Below, piece after piece: positions 18,716 to 27,695 of a stretch of DNA of 64,000 bases (position 1 is the stretch's first letter; each line of letters opens with the position of its first letter). Source of the DNA: Paenibacillus sp. MSJ-34 (GTDB lineage Bacteria > Bacillota > Bacilli > Paenibacillales > Paenibacillaceae); assembly GCF_018918005.1 (NCBI RefSeq), contig NZ_JAHLPR010000027.1:1-64000 (forward strand). The letters are read 5' to 3'. Under the pieces are notes generated by a model. The model saw only the letters and a list, made by a program, of their open reading frames with translations, was not told the origin of the DNA and did not search any database. Position numbers and translations under genes: made by a program.

Positions 18716-19177
18716 TTATTTCGCGGCTTCCAGCACCATCTTCGTATGTCCTTCCACCTGCACGTCGCGCCATTCCTTCAGCAGCTTGCCTTGCTCGTCG
18801 ATGAGAAAGGTAGATCTCTCTACGCCTTCGGAGCCGTCTTTCGCCCGCCATACGCCGAACATGTCGCAAACTTCGTGATTCGTGTCCGCCAGAAGCAGAA
18901 ACGGCAAATTGTACGTTTCGATAAATTTCTCATGAGACGGCAAGTCGTCCGGGCTGATGCCCAGCACAACGGTATTGCTGTTCGTAAACTCTTCATGCGC
19001 GTCGCGGAAATCTCCCGCTTCGATCGTACAACCCGGCGTCATGTCTTTCGGATAAAAATAGACAACGACTTTCTTCCCGCGATAATCGCTTAACGCCACC
19101 GTCTTGCCGTTCGACGCCGGCAGCCGGAAATCGGGGACCGGCTGTCCCACCGCTACTTGCGCTTGCGCCTGTGCCAT
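18716..19177 (-). CDS. bcp: Thioredoxin-dependent thiol peroxidase, Bcp/PrxQ family, 1-Cys type
   Basis: 153-residue peroxiredoxin of the Bcp/PrxQ family, reducing hydroperoxides. Peroxidatic Cys50 lies in MTPGCTIEAGDF. The resolving Cys that many members carry five residues later is Gly55 here, so it would act as a 1-Cys enzyme or use another partner. ERSTFLIDEQG and the C-terminal EWRDVQVEGH match the family. The ATG has GAGGAG ten bases upstream. It is one of two bcp genes in tandem, separated by a hairpin-rich 230-bp element. Confidence 0.93.
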   Translation of the reverse strand: MAQAQAQVAVGQPVPDFRLPASNGKTVALSDYRGKKVVVYFYPKDMTPGCTIEAGDFRDAHEEFTNSNTVVLGISPDDLPSHEKFIETYNLPFLLLADTNHEVCDMFGVWRAKDGSEGVERSTFLIDEQGKLLKEWRDVQVEGHTKMVLEAAK

Positions 19178-19201
19178 CTTCCATCGACTCCTCTACTTGG
19201 A

Positions 19202-19432
19202 TTTTGATCGAGAAAACCTACAAAGCACCGAGAAGGTTGCGAGAACCCTTGGCCCATGCTTCCGAAGCGAGTTTTGCTACGAAAAACTTTCAGGAGGAGC
19301 GGAGTGTAGGCAAAACCTACATGAGCACCTGAAATGTTTCCGGAGGAAACATCCTTCGTAAGCATACGCTCTTCGAGGGTGAACGCAAGATTCGATGTCG
19401 AATCTGCACCGAGACTTGCATCGTGATCAAAA
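19202..19432. repeat. Hairpin-dense intergenic element, strand uncertain
   Basis: The ends TTTTGATC (19202-19209) and GATCAAAA (19425-19432) are perfectly complementary. Inside are a small hairpin GCTTCCGAAGC (19258-19268), TTTCAGG/CCTGAAA (19288-19294 with 19328-19334) enclosing TGTAGGCAAAACCTACA (19305-19321), ATGTTTCC-GGA-GGAAACAT (19334-19352), and AGATTCGATGTCGAATCT (19388-19405). A further short dyad AAAAGGGGACTTTT follows at 19429-19442. The density of perfect stems suggests a structured RNA or a mobile palindromic element. It fills the 327-bp gap between the two bcp genes. Confidence 0.6.
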
Positions 19433-19504
19433 GGGGACTTTTTGAACAACCTCTACAATGTATTGTTATCCTTGGGCTTAGTAATATATTCGTTTAGCGT
19501 AAAG

Positions 19505-19981
19505 TTAATCCTCCCCAAGCTCTCCGACCGCTTCAAGCACCCGTTCGATATGGCCCTTCACTCGAATGTTGCGCCATTCCTGCGCCAGCTTCCCTTCCTC
19601 GTCAATGAGAAAGGTGGAGCGAACGACGCCCATGTACTCGCGGCCGAACATTTTTTTCCGCTGCCACACGCCGAACAGTTCGCATACGCGATGATCCGTA
19701 TCCGACAGCAGCAAAAAAGGAAGCTCGTATTTGCCGATAAATTTCCGATGCTTCTCGATGTCGTCGGGGCTGATGCCGAGGACGACCGCATCGTGCCGCG
19801 CGAATTCCCCGTTGAAATCGCGGAAATCGCAAGACTCCTGCGTACAAGTCGGCGTCATGTCCTGCGGATAAAAGTAAAGGACGACCTTCTTGCCGCGGTA
19901 ATCGCTTAGCGCTACCTCTTCTCCGTTCGAAGCCGGAAGCTTGAAATCGGGGATCCGTTCTCCGATTTGCACTTGTGACAT
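19505..19981 (-). CDS. bcp: Thioredoxin-dependent thiol peroxidase, Bcp/PrxQ family, 2-Cys type
   Basis: 158-residue Bcp/PrxQ peroxiredoxin. Peroxidatic Cys46 and resolving Cys51 lie in MTPTCTQESCDF, the atypical 2-Cys arrangement recycled by thioredoxin. The ATG at 19981 is chosen because AAGGAG lies eight bases upstream; an earlier in-frame GTG overlaps that site. Clearly paralogous to the bcp gene at 18716-19177, which has lost or never had the resolving Cys. Confidence 0.94.
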   Translation of the reverse strand: MSQVQIGERIPDFKLPASNGEEVALSDYRGKKVVLYFYPQDMTPTCTQESCDFRDFNGEFARHDAVVLGISPDDIEKHRKFIGKYELPFLLLSDTDHRVCELFGVWQRKKMFGREYMGVVRSTFLIDEEGKLAQEWRNIRVKGHIERVLEAVGELGED

Positions 19982-20022
19982 CGTAACCACTCCTTATGCT
20001 TAGTCGATCCCTATTAATGCTA

Positions 20023-20808
20023 TTATGATCCTGCGCCGCGGTAACGCCGCACGCCGATATTCCATGCCGTTAAGCCGAGCGCCAGGAACAAGACTCCCAT
20101 CGCCGGCGTAAGCAGCGCGAACGATTTCGTCACTTCCCGGTCGAGGAAAAACGCGGCGGGATAAACGCCGACAAACGCAAACGGCAAAATCCACGTCAAA
20201 ACGATCTGGATGACCCGGTTATAGATCGTAATCGGATAGCGCCCGTAAGATTGAATGTTAAACATGAGCGGCAATATGCCCGTCGGCGCGTCCGAGAAAA
20301 ATGAAATCGCCGTCAGTCCCGTATTAATGCCCATATAGATCATGACGGAACCGATGACCATGACGAGCAGCACCAGCGGGTCGTACCAATGGAACGGCAA
20401 GCCGAGTTGAGCCCAGCACACGCCCATAATGCCCAAGCCGACAAAAGAGCCGATAATGGCCGGGGGATCGATATTTTCCAGAAAAATTTGAAACAAGTTG
20501 TAGGCGGGACGGGTTAAAATGCGGTCCATCTCGCCTTTCGTAATATATCGTTCCGAGAACGCCCATAAGTTGACGAAACAGCTGAACACGCCGTAAGGCA
20601 CCATAAAATAACCGTAAACGAACACAACTTCCAGCTCCGTCCAGCCTCCGAGCGTATCGGTATGCATGAAGACGACAAAGATGAAAATCAGATTCGTCGC
20701 TTGGAACAGAAGATCGGAAATGACTTCCACCCAGAAGTCGGCGCGGTAGGTAAGCCTTGTTTTCATGTAATTTTTCATGTATTCCCATACGAGTCCGATA
20801 TAAAACAT
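20023..20808 (-). CDS. ABC-2 type transporter permease (COG3694-like)
   Basis: 261 residues from the ATG at 20808 (AGGGAGG eight bases upstream; the longer reading frame adds seven residues without a ribosome site). Six hydrophobic segments; SERYITKGEMDRILTRPAYNLFQIF after TM2 and NIQSYGRYPITIYNRVIQIVLTWILPFAFVGVYPA are typical of the paired uncharacterised ABC-2 permeases encoded beside an ABC ATPase with a DUF4162-like tail. Last gene of a three-gene exporter operon; 4 bp separate it from the upstream permease. Substrate unknown. Confidence 0.85.
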   Translation of the reverse strand: MFYIGLVWEYMKNYMKTRLTYRADFWVEVISDLLFQATNLIFIFVVFMHTDTLGGWTELEVVFVYGYFMVPYGVFSCFVNLWAFSERYITKGEMDRILTRPAYNLFQIFLENIDPPAIIGSFVGLGIMGVCWAQLGLPFHWYDPLVLLVMVIGSVMIYMGINTGLTAISFFSDAPTGILPLMFNIQSYGRYPITIYNRVIQIVLTWILPFAFVGVYPAAFFLDREVTKSFALLTPAMGVLFLALGLTAWNIGVRRYRGAGS

Positions 20809-20812
20809 GACT

Positions 20813-21607
20813 TCAACCTCCCTGCACAAACAAACGCTTCCGCGCCCGGCGCCAAATCCAAATAATCGGCAAGATCAACACCGCGAACCAAACGAGCTGA
20901 ATGCCGATGACGCTCCAAATGTCCGTCCCTTGCACTCTTCCGGTAAAAACCGAGCTTGGCAAATAAGTGATCGCCTGAAACGGCAAAAATTTCATGATCG
21001 CTTCCAGCCAGCCGGGAAAGAGCGAGATCGGCACGATGACGCCAGAGAACAAGTCGACCAGGACGCGCTTCATCCGCATCATCCCTTCGTTGTTCTCCAC
21101 GAAGAACGCGAGCAAGCCGGTAAAAATGTTGATTTGCGAATTAATTAGAAAGCTGAGCAATAACATAAACATAAACGAAGTCCATGCCGTAACGTCGGTG
21201 GGCAAACGTACCGGAAAGAGCAGGCAAGCGATGATCATGCCAGGCACCATAAACAACAGCAGCCGGAACAATCCTTCGCCGAGCCCTTGCATCATTTTCA
21301 CCAAAATATAATTGTACGGACGAATGAACTGAATCGCCACGCTGCCGTCGCGAATATCATTCGCGATTTCCCGGTCCAAATTGTTGAAATAGAATGCGCG
21401 CGCCATCCAGGAGACGGCGACATAGGTCGTCATCTGGTCGGCCGTGAAGCCGCCGAGCTGCCCTTGCCCGCCGTAAATCGCTTGCCATGTAAAGTAGTAA
21501 ACGCCGATGTTCAATGTATAAATTAAAATGCCGGTATAATAGTTCACGCGATAAGCAAGCATCATTAAAAATCGAATTCGAATAAAATCGAGATAAGCGC
21601 TAAACAT
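20813..21607 (-). CDS. ABC-2 type transporter permease (COG4587-like)
   Basis: 264 residues from the ATG at 21607, which overlaps the ATPase stop by 8 bp. The reading frame extends 32 codons further upstream inside the ATPase gene, but that segment is unlike the family. Six TM segments; YFTWQAIYG, SWMARAFYFNNLDREIANDIRDGSVAIQFIRPYNY and FPFQAITYLPSSVFTGR are typical of this permease group. Forms a heterodimer with the next permease, driven by the upstream ATPase. Confidence 0.85.
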   Translation of the reverse strand: MFSAYLDFIRIRFLMMLAYRVNYYTGILIYTLNIGVYYFTWQAIYGGQGQLGGFTADQMTTYVAVSWMARAFYFNNLDREIANDIRDGSVAIQFIRPYNYILVKMMQGLGEGLFRLLLFMVPGMIIACLLFPVRLPTDVTAWTSFMFMLLLSFLINSQINIFTGLLAFFVENNEGMMRMKRVLVDLFSGVIVPISLFPGWLEAIMKFLPFQAITYLPSSVFTGRVQGTDIWSVIGIQLVWFAVLILPIIWIWRRARKRLFVQGG

Positions 21608-22673
21608 GGGCGACGCTTCCTTCCTTTTCTTCCGTTTGCGATAATGTCTCTCCGTTTGCGTTGGAATCGCCCGCATCGGCGTTGCCCGATTTGTATATTT
21701 CACGTACGATATCGTCCGTGTTCGTCTCGACGATTTTCAGATCCCGAATGTCCGCCGTGCCAACGATCCGGCTAAGCACATCGGAAACGTTCACGTGCAG
21801 CGGAATCCATATTTTCGCAACATACTCATTCTCGGCAGACCAGGCGACCTCATAGCCTTGCGTAAGCTTCTGCAATTGTTCCAGGCGGAACGGAGCGGCG
21901 AATTGGAAATGAACCTCTCTTCCTTTGCCCCATTTCGCCTTTAATTGCTCCAAGCCTCCGTCGTAAATTATGTTCCCGTCATCGAGCATGATAACGCGCG
22001 AACAAAGCGCTTCAATATCCTGCAAATCATGCGTCGTGAGCAAAATCGTCGTCTCGTAACGCTGGTTCAACGATTTCAGAAAATCGCGAATTTCCGTTTT
22101 GACGACAATATCAAGGCCGATCGTCGGCTCGTCCAGAAATAAAATCGAAGGATTATGCAAGAGCGAAGCGACCAATTCGCAGCGCATCCGCTGGCCGAGG
22201 CTCAGCTTCCGCACCGGCCGGGTCAGCAAATCTTGCAGTTGGAGACGTTCCACCAACTCGTCCAGCCTTTGCTTGAACTCCTGTTCGGGAACGCGGTACA
22301 CTTTGCGCAGCAATTGGAACGATTCGATGACGCCGATGTCCCACCATAGCTGACTGCGCTGGCCGAAGACGACGCCGATGCCGCGCACGAATTTTTCCCG
22401 GTCCTGGTACGGAACGTAACCGTTCACGCGAATATGGCCCGAGGTCGGCACAAGAATGCCTGTCAGCATTTTGATCGTCGTCGACTTGCCCGCCCCGTTC
22501 TCGCCGATATATCCGCATATTTCCCCGCGCGGAATTTGGAAAGATATGTCGTTAACGGCGGCGACCTCCCTATATTCTCGTTTAAAGAGATCGAGAAGCG
22601 CGCCTTTCAATCCTTCTCTGTTCTTTTGCACCTTAAAATTTTTGCGTAGATTTTCGACATCTATTGCAAGCAT
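21600..22673 (-). CDS. ABC transporter ATP-binding protein (COG4586-like)
   Basis: 357-residue ATPase. Walker A GENGAGKST at 58-66, an FGQRSQLWWDI Q-loop region near 103-113, a variant signature LSLGQ at 157-161, Walker B ILFLDEP ending near 183, and an H-loop LTTHD. The C-terminal ~100 residues form the extra domain typical of this exporter ATPase group. First gene of the ATPase-permease-permease operon. Divergent from the LCP gene across a 130-bp promoter region. Confidence 0.92.
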   Translation of the reverse strand: MLAIDVENLRKNFKVQKNREGLKGALLDLFKREYREVAAVNDISFQIPRGEICGYIGENGAGKSTTIKMLTGILVPTSGHIRVNGYVPYQDREKFVRGIGVVFGQRSQLWWDIGVIESFQLLRKVYRVPEQEFKQRLDELVERLQLQDLLTRPVRKLSLGQRMRCELVASLLHNPSILFLDEPTIGLDIVVKTEIRDFLKSLNQRYETTILLTTHDLQDIEALCSRVIMLDDGNIIYDGGLEQLKAKWGKGREVHFQFAAPFRLEQLQKLTQGYEVAWSAENEYVAKIWIPLHVNVSDVLSRIVGTADIRDLKIVETNTDDIVREIYKSGNADAGDSNANGETLSQTEEKEGSVAHV

Positions 22674-22717
22674 TCTGCCCCTCCTGCGTGTATGTGATCT
22701 GATTCGACAACCTTTAT

Positions 22718-22746
22718 TTGATTGTATGCCGAAAAGAAACTATAAT
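22718..22746 (+). promoter_or_regulatory. Promoter of the LCP gene
   Basis: TTGATT (22718-22723), a 17-bp spacer and TATAAT (22741-22746), about 58 bp upstream of the start codon. Confidence 0.7.
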
Positions 22747-22803
22747 TTAATGATACATGAAAACCATTTTATTGCAAAAGAAAGGAATGGAAGAGAAAAT
22801 TGT

Positions 22804-23889
22804 ATGAGCAGAAAATCGAAAGTGAAAAAGAAACCTAGCGCGAAAAAGTGGATATGGACATCGGTGATCGCAGTATTCGCAATTATTTTGATTTTAGTCG
22901 GTCTTTATACAATTGATATAGTAAACGGTCTTAAAGGAATGAACAAAGCGGACGGGGAATCGATCTTCAAGAACGCCCCGAAACCGGCCGAAGAGGTCGG
23001 TCCTCCGAAATGGGAAGGAACGGAACGCGTCAACGTCCTGCTGCTGGGCGGCGATTCGCGCGGCCTGTCCAAAAACGAGGTGCCCCGCTCGGACTCGATG
23101 CTCGTCGCATCGGTCGATCCGGTCACGAAAAAAGCGCAATTGTTATCGGTGCTGCGCGATACGTACGTGTCGATTCCCGGCCATGGCAAAGACCGCATTA
23201 ACGCAGCCCTCGCTTTGGGAGGGCCCGATCTGGCCATGAAGACGGTCAGCGATTTGCTCGGCGTGCCTGTTCAATATTATGTTTACGTCGATTTTAAAGG
23301 GTTCATCGCCTTGATCGACGCGATCGGCGGCATCGATTTCGAAGTCGAGAAGAATATGAGATATACGAGCAAAGCGGACAAACACGAATACGATATCAAC
23401 CTGAAAAAAGGGATGCAGCATTTGGACGGCAACGCCGCGCTGCAATACGTTCGTTTCCGGCATGACGCCATGTCCGATTTCGCGCGGTCGGAGCGGCAGC
23501 GGGAATTTTTGAAGGCTGTGGCGGATAAAATGCTGTCCACCTGGTCGATCATTAAACTTCCCGATATTTTGAAGGAAGTCAATCCTTACATCGAGACGAA
23601 TATGACGCTTGACGACATGTGGAAGCTGGCCGGCGTCGGCTATGACAGCAAGTTCGTCGCGAGCGAGCAAATCCCCCCGATGAATATGATCTCCGACATG
23701 AAAGTCGGCGGGGCGTCGGTATTGGCGGTACGGGACGAAGACAAGCTGAAGGAGTATGTGCAAGAGTTGTTTGCGAAAGCGGACGAACCGGCTTCGAATA
23801 CGGATGCCGAAACGGTCGGCGCTGACGGCGGCGACGGCGGCAATGCGAGCAAAGACAGCGACGGCGGTACGGCGGGAGGCCGGCGCTAG
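22804..23889 (+). CDS. LytR-CpsA-Psr (LCP) family cell-wall polymer ligase
   Basis: 361 residues from the ATG at 22804; the reading frame runs further upstream through the promoter, so that part is not coding. A basic N-terminus (SRKSKVKKKPSAKKW) precedes one membrane anchor (about 18-38). The LCP catalytic domain shows NVLLLGGDSRG, PRSDSMLVASVD, SVLRDTYVSIPGHGKDRINAA, FKGFIALIDAIGGIDF and QYVRFRHDAMSDFARSERQREFL. These enzymes attach teichoic acid or other polymers to peptidoglycan. The C-terminal tail is a low-complexity Gly/Asp/Ser stretch. Confidence 0.93.
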   Translation: MSRKSKVKKKPSAKKWIWTSVIAVFAIILILVGLYTIDIVNGLKGMNKADGESIFKNAPKPAEEVGPPKWEGTERVNVLLLGGDSRGLSKNEVPRSDSMLVASVDPVTKKAQLLSVLRDTYVSIPGHGKDRINAALALGGPDLAMKTVSDLLGVPVQYYVYVDFKGFIALIDAIGGIDFEVEKNMRYTSKADKHEYDINLKKGMQHLDGNAALQYVRFRHDAMSDFARSERQREFLKAVADKMLSTWSIIKLPDILKEVNPYIETNMTLDDMWKLAGVGYDSKFVASEQIPPMNMISDMKVGGASVLAVRDEDKLKEYVQELFAKADEPASNTDAETVGADGGDGGNASKDSDGGTAGGRR

Positions 23890-24015
23890 GACGGCTGCAA
23901 TGCGCCGACCCCGGCAAGATGCGACGGAGCTAGCGCCACGAGCGGCCTCGCGAAAGCGGGACGAAGCTAACGGCGCGATGCGCTTAGGCGACGCTGCACC
24001 AGCCATGAAGGAACG

Positions 24016-24133
24016 ATTGTACCTTATTAGCGTTATGTTGGAGTCAATTATTGAGCACTCATCCATTAAATACAGCTGCTAAAGAACGAAGTTACCTTAT
24101 TAACGAATTCCAATTCGCTAATAAGGTAACTTC
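24016..24133. repeat. TACCTTATTAGCG repeats including a 46-bp near-perfect palindrome
   Basis: GTACCTTATTAGCG lies at 24019-24032. A palindrome at 24088-24133 has 23-bp arms matching at 21 positions (left arm starts GAAGTTACCTTATTAACG). The same core recurs at 49545 and 49619. There is no T run, so it is not a simple terminator. Part of an 815-bp gap (23890-24704) between the LCP gene and hemL that holds no gene I can support. Confidence 0.65.
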
Positions 24134-24258
24134 ATGCCGTATTTGCGCAAATAGTCACTAGCGTTGCATCGAGAAGTTGATAGCTTCGAAAACCCGAATT
24201 GGAGTCTGCTTCATCATTCGCCGCCGTTGATGGTACTGGCTTTATTGCGCATTTGGCG

Positions 24259-24443
24259 CTAACGAAACTGGCAATTCTTATTAGGCTCAAAATGAAGACG
24301 TCCCCATTCTAGCGAAAGTACGCATCGTTATTCAGTGGAAATCGGCGGTTTTACCGCCTTTTTCCCACATTAGCGTGTTTGAGTTTCGTTAGACATTGCA
24401 ACATGATGATTTACAGGCTATTAGCGTGTATCAGTTTCGTTAG
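24259..24443. repeat. ATTAGCGTGT..AGTTTCGTTAG repeats
   Basis: Two direct copies of a 24-bp unit differing at three positions lie at 24369-24392 and 24420-24443 (ATTAGCGTG, three variable positions around TTTGAG/TATCAG, then TTTCGTTAG). An inverted, partly matching copy beginning CTAACGAAACTG lies near 24259. They continue the repeat-rich gap upstream of hemL. Confidence 0.6.
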
Positions 24444-24704
24444 CCCGCTCGGGCGAATCGTCAGCCGCCAGCGGTATGATGAAGTGGACTCTGATCGCAG
24501 GCTTTACCTTTTTTACCTCATGGGAATCGCTTGCCAGCACGCTATACAGCTTCCATCACCTCTGCGGCAAATGATCGTTCAGGACTGCATGCAGCAATCC
24601 AATCCCGCTTCGAATGTATTAAACCCTGACTTTCCAGCATCTGAACGAGGGGGATTTTCACAGAGGGCAGACAAAATCGATATTGAAAATAAGGAGAAAG
24701 TGAC

Positions 24705-26015
24705 ATGAATCGAACCAAATCGGAACAGCATTATGAGACGGCCCTCCGTCATATTGTCGGCGGCGTAAACAGTCCGTCGCGCTCTTTCAAGGCTGTGGGC
24801 GGCGGCGCGCCGGTATTCATGAAGCGCGGGCAAGGCGCCTATTTCTGGGACGTCGACGGCAACAAGTATATCGACTACTTGGCGGCGTACGGGCCGATCA
24901 TAACCGGCCATGCGCACCCGCATGTCACGGCGGCGATCGTGCGCGCCGCCGAGAACGGCACGCTGTACGGCACGCCGACCGAATGGGAGAACCAATTCGC
25001 GCAGATGATCAAGGCAGCGATTCCGTCGCTGGACAAAGTCCGCTTCGTCAACTCCGGCACGGAAGCGGTCATGACGACGATCCGCGTGGCGCGCGCTTAT
25101 ACGAAGCGCGCCAAAATCATTAAATTTGCCGGCTGCTATCACGGGCATTCCGATCTGGTGCTTGTCGCGGCCGGCTCCGGCCCGTCCACGCTCGGCATTC
25201 CGGACAGCGCCGGCATCCCGGTAAGCATTGCGCAGGAAGTCATCACCGTGCCTTTCAACGATCTGGACGCGCTGCACGCCGCGCTGGAACGTTGGGGCGA
25301 CGATGTGGCCGCGGTCATGGTGGAACCGATTGTCGGCAATTTCGGCATGGTGATGCCGCATCAAGGCTTCCTCGAAGGCGTATGCCGGCTGGCCCGTGAA
25401 CATGGCGCCCTTGTCATTTACGACGAGGTCATCTGCGCCTTCCGTTTCCATTACGGCGCCGCGCAAACGTACGGCGCCTTCGCCGACCATGCCGCGATCG
25501 AGCCGGACTTGACCGCGCTCGGCAAAATTATCGGCGGCGGCTTGCCGATCGGCGCCTACGGCGGCCGCAAGCAAGTCATGGAGCAGGTCGCTCCGCTCGG
25601 TCCGGCGTATCAGGCAGGCACGATGGCGGGCAATCCCGCCTCGATCCAAGCCGGCATCGCCTGTCTGGAGGTGCTGCAGACGCCGGGCGTATACGAGCGA
25701 ATGGACCTGCTTGCGGCAGCCCTTGCCGACGGTCTCCAAGCGGCTGCCGATAAACATGGCATCCCGCTGACGATTAACCGGATTCGCGGGTCGTTGTCGA
25801 CCCACTTCTGCGATCATCCGGTCACCAATTACGAGGAAGCGCAAAATACGGACGGCGAGCGATTCGCCGCATTCTTCCGCCATATGCTCGATCAAGGCAT
25901 TTGCCTCGCCCCGTCCAAATACGAGGCGTGGTTTCTAACCACCGAGCATACGGAAGACGATATCGCGCAAACGATCGCGGCGGCGGACAAAGCTTTCGCG
26001 CGCATGAACAGCTAA
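24705..26015 (+). CDS. hemL: Glutamate-1-semialdehyde 2,1-aminomutase
   Basis: 436-residue PLP enzyme making 5-aminolevulinate from glutamate-1-semialdehyde in the C5 haem pathway. [12 protein letters not shown] at the N-terminus, [20 protein letters not shown] (about 114-133), [20 protein letters not shown] and PLP-lysine Lys274 ([17 protein letters not shown]) define it. It looks closer to the second, GsaB-type paralogue of Bacilli than to a member of a hemAXCDBL operon, since no other hem gene is nearby. Strong site AAGGAG 8 bases upstream. A bidirectional terminator separates it from convergent bioC. Confidence 0.95.
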   Translation: MNRTKSEQHYETALRHIVGGVNSPSRSFKAVGGGAPVFMKRGQGAYFWDVDGNKYIDYLAAYGPIITGHAHPHVTAAIVRAAENGTLYGTPTEWENQFAQMIKAAIPSLDKVRFVNSGTEAVMTTIRVARAYTKRAKIIKFAGCYHGHSDLVLVAAGSGPSTLGIPDSAGIPVSIAQEVITVPFNDLDALHAALERWGDDVAAVMVEPIVGNFGMVMPHQGFLEGVCRLAREHGALVIYDEVICAFRFHYGAAQTYGAFADHAAIEPDLTALGKIIGGGLPIGAYGGRKQVMEQVAPLGPAYQAGTMAGNPASIQAGIACLEVLQTPGVYERMDLLAAALADGLQAAADKHGIPLTINRIRGSLSTHFCDHPVTNYEEAQNTDGERFAAFFRHMLDQGICLAPSKYEAWFLTTEHTEDDIAQTIAAADKAFARMNS

Positions 26016-26026
26016 GCCGACGAACG

Positions 26027-26078
26027 AAAAAACCTTTATTCACGTTAGTACTTTTCATGTGAATAAAGGTTTTTATTT
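26027..26078. terminator. Bidirectional terminator between hemL and bioC
   Basis: AACCTTTATTCAC pairs with GTGAATAAAGGTT across a 15-base loop. A T run follows on the plus strand and an A run precedes it, so it can stop both convergent transcripts. Confidence 0.85.
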
Positions 26079-26941
26079 TATCGGAGAAAGCCGTATCCGA
26101 TCCAATACGTCGCCCGAACAGCTCCGCCGCTATGCCGCCCTGCCGGTACCGCAGGATACAGCCTCGCATACTCCTCCTCCATCGCTTGAAACAAAGCTTT
26201 CACGGCGGCCGGTTTCGCTTGCCCTTGAAGCGCATTGCCCGCCCCGACCCGCTTCACGCTGTACATAAAATCCCGAACGCTCGGATATTGGCAAGTATGC
26301 CGCTGCAAGCGCCAATCGAATGTCCGTTCCGGAACGTTTTCACCGGTCTTGAGCGCCAGCGCCTCTCTCCATTGCTCCCCGCCGCGAAAGGTTTGGCCAT
26401 GAGCGATGTGCGGCAAGCCAAGCCGGCGCTCCGCGGCGGCGAACGCTTCGTGCAGTTCCGCGAAAGTGCCCGGAGCAAAGGTAGCGAAGGCGAGAATCCC
26501 CTTGAGATTCAGCATGCTTCGCAGGGCGGCGCAAGTTGCCGCTGGCGCGTTGAACCATTGAAAGACGGCGTTGGAAATAATAAGATCGAACGGCTGTCCC
26601 GCGTACGCCGCCGCCCATTCTTCCGCATCGGCCACGATCAGTTCCGTATGGCGTCCGATTCCTGCAGCGTCCAGCTTCCATCTCGTGCGCTCCGCCATTT
26701 CTTCGCATAAATCGATGGCAACGAGCCGCGCATCGGGATATTGCCGGACGATTCGTTCCGTGAGCAATCCCGTACCGCAGCCGATTTCCAGAATGCGGCG
26801 CGTCGTCGTCCCGCTCGCCAGCTTCGCCGTGTCCGCAAGAAGCCGTTCCGCCATTATTCGTTGCACGAGCGCATACCGGTCGTATTCATGCGCATGCCTG
26901 TTGAAATGTTTGCGAACGAGCCGCTTATCGATGATGTTCAT
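26078..26941 (-). CDS. bioC: Malonyl-ACP O-methyltransferase
   Basis: 287 residues from the ATG at 26941 (GGAGG eight bases upstream; an in-frame TTG two codons earlier is less likely). SAM-dependent methyltransferase: ILEIGCGTGLLTE is the SAM-binding motif I near residues 50-62, VAIDLCEEMAERTR is motif II, and FDLIISNAVFQWF is post-motif II. BioC methylates malonyl-ACP to start pimeloyl synthesis. It overlaps the BioH-like gene by 17 bp and is last in bioDBFHC. Confidence 0.92.
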   Translation of the reverse strand: MNIIDKRLVRKHFNRHAHEYDRYALVQRIMAERLLADTAKLASGTTTRRILEIGCGTGLLTERIVRQYPDARLVAIDLCEEMAERTRWKLDAAGIGRHTELIVADAEEWAAAYAGQPFDLIISNAVFQWFNAPAATCAALRSMLNLKGILAFATFAPGTFAELHEAFAAAERRLGLPHIAHGQTFRGGEQWREALALKTGENVPERTFDWRLQRHTCQYPSVRDFMYSVKRVGAGNALQGQAKPAAVKALFQAMEEEYARLYPAVPAGRHSGGAVRATYWIGYGFLR

Positions 26942-27695
26942 GCGCAAATCCTCCCCTGATCTTCCCGATAAACTTGTCCCGCTGTGTCAGGAACGGCGCA
27001 TGTCCCGCCCCCGGAAACAGAAGTATCGGAGTCTCTCCGCAAGCCGCCGGCAGCGCGCCCGGCAAGCAAACCGCATCGTCGGTTCCATGCATCCGGATGA
27101 GGCGAATCGGGCGCAGCTTCGACTCCCACGCCCCCCATCGGGCCGTCAAGTCGGTTTCCAGCAAATAGCGCAACCCGGCATCCAGGCCCTCGTCGCTGAA
27201 TTCTGCGTCGTCATCGATGCGATGCCCGGCTTCCCGTTCTTCCGCCGACAACATAAACGAAGCAAATTGCCGCAGCGTCCCTTCCCGATCGGTACGAAGC
27301 CCGCTCCTCATTCGTTCCAGTACCCGTGCAGGCCAGCCTTTGGCGCGATCCGGATGGGAAAAGCGCAGCGTTGTCGAGACGAGAGCGACGGACCTGATAT
27401 GAAGCGTCGTCTCGCGCTGTTCGGCGGCCCGCTCGAGCAATTGCTCCAATACGAGCATGCCGCCCATCGACCATGCGACGATATGCCAATCTCCCGGCTG
27501 TTGCCGGGGCAACTCCAGCATGGCCGAGCGGATCGTCCCGCGCAAGTCGTCAACGGTCCGACATTTGCCAAAGTGTATATAGTGATGCCGATACTCCGGC
27601 ATTTCTTTCGCGAGATCGGCCCATATTTTCGAGCTCGATCCCCAGCCGTGAATCCATAAGATATGACGGCTTGGCGGCGCAAAGCGTCGGTTCAT
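26925..27695 (-). CDS. bioH: BioH-like pimeloyl-ACP methyl ester esterase (alpha/beta hydrolase)
   Basis: 256 residues from the ATG at 27695, whose first bases overlap the bioF stop (ATGA). Alpha/beta hydrolase with ILWIHGWGSSSKIW (oxyanion region), nucleophile Ser in VAWSMGGMLVLEQ, Asp in MHGTDDAVCLP and His in GAGHAPFL; the last two segments closely resemble E. coli BioH. Predicted to remove the methyl ester from pimeloyl-ACP and so hand over to BioF. Lying between bioF and bioC supports this over other esterase roles. No bioW or bioI is present. Confidence 0.82.
   Translation of the reverse strand: MNRRFAPPSRHILWIHGWGSSSKIWADLAKEMPEYRHHYIHFGKCRTVDDLRGTIRSAMLELPRQQPGDWHIVAWSMGGMLVLEQLLERAAEQRETTLHIRSVALVSTTLRFSHPDRAKGWPARVLERMRSGLRTDREGTLRQFASFMLSAEEREAGHRIDDDAEFSDEGLDAGLRYLLETDLTARWGAWESKLRPIRLIRMHGTDDAVCLPGALPAACGETPILLFPGAGHAPFLTQRDKFIGKIRGGFAHEHHR

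Noticed and set aside
19153-19449. A 98-codon minus-strand frame spanning the hairpin element between the bcp genes
   Set aside because: It begins without a ribosome site and its codons coincide with perfect inverted repeats, so structure rather than protein explains the sequence.
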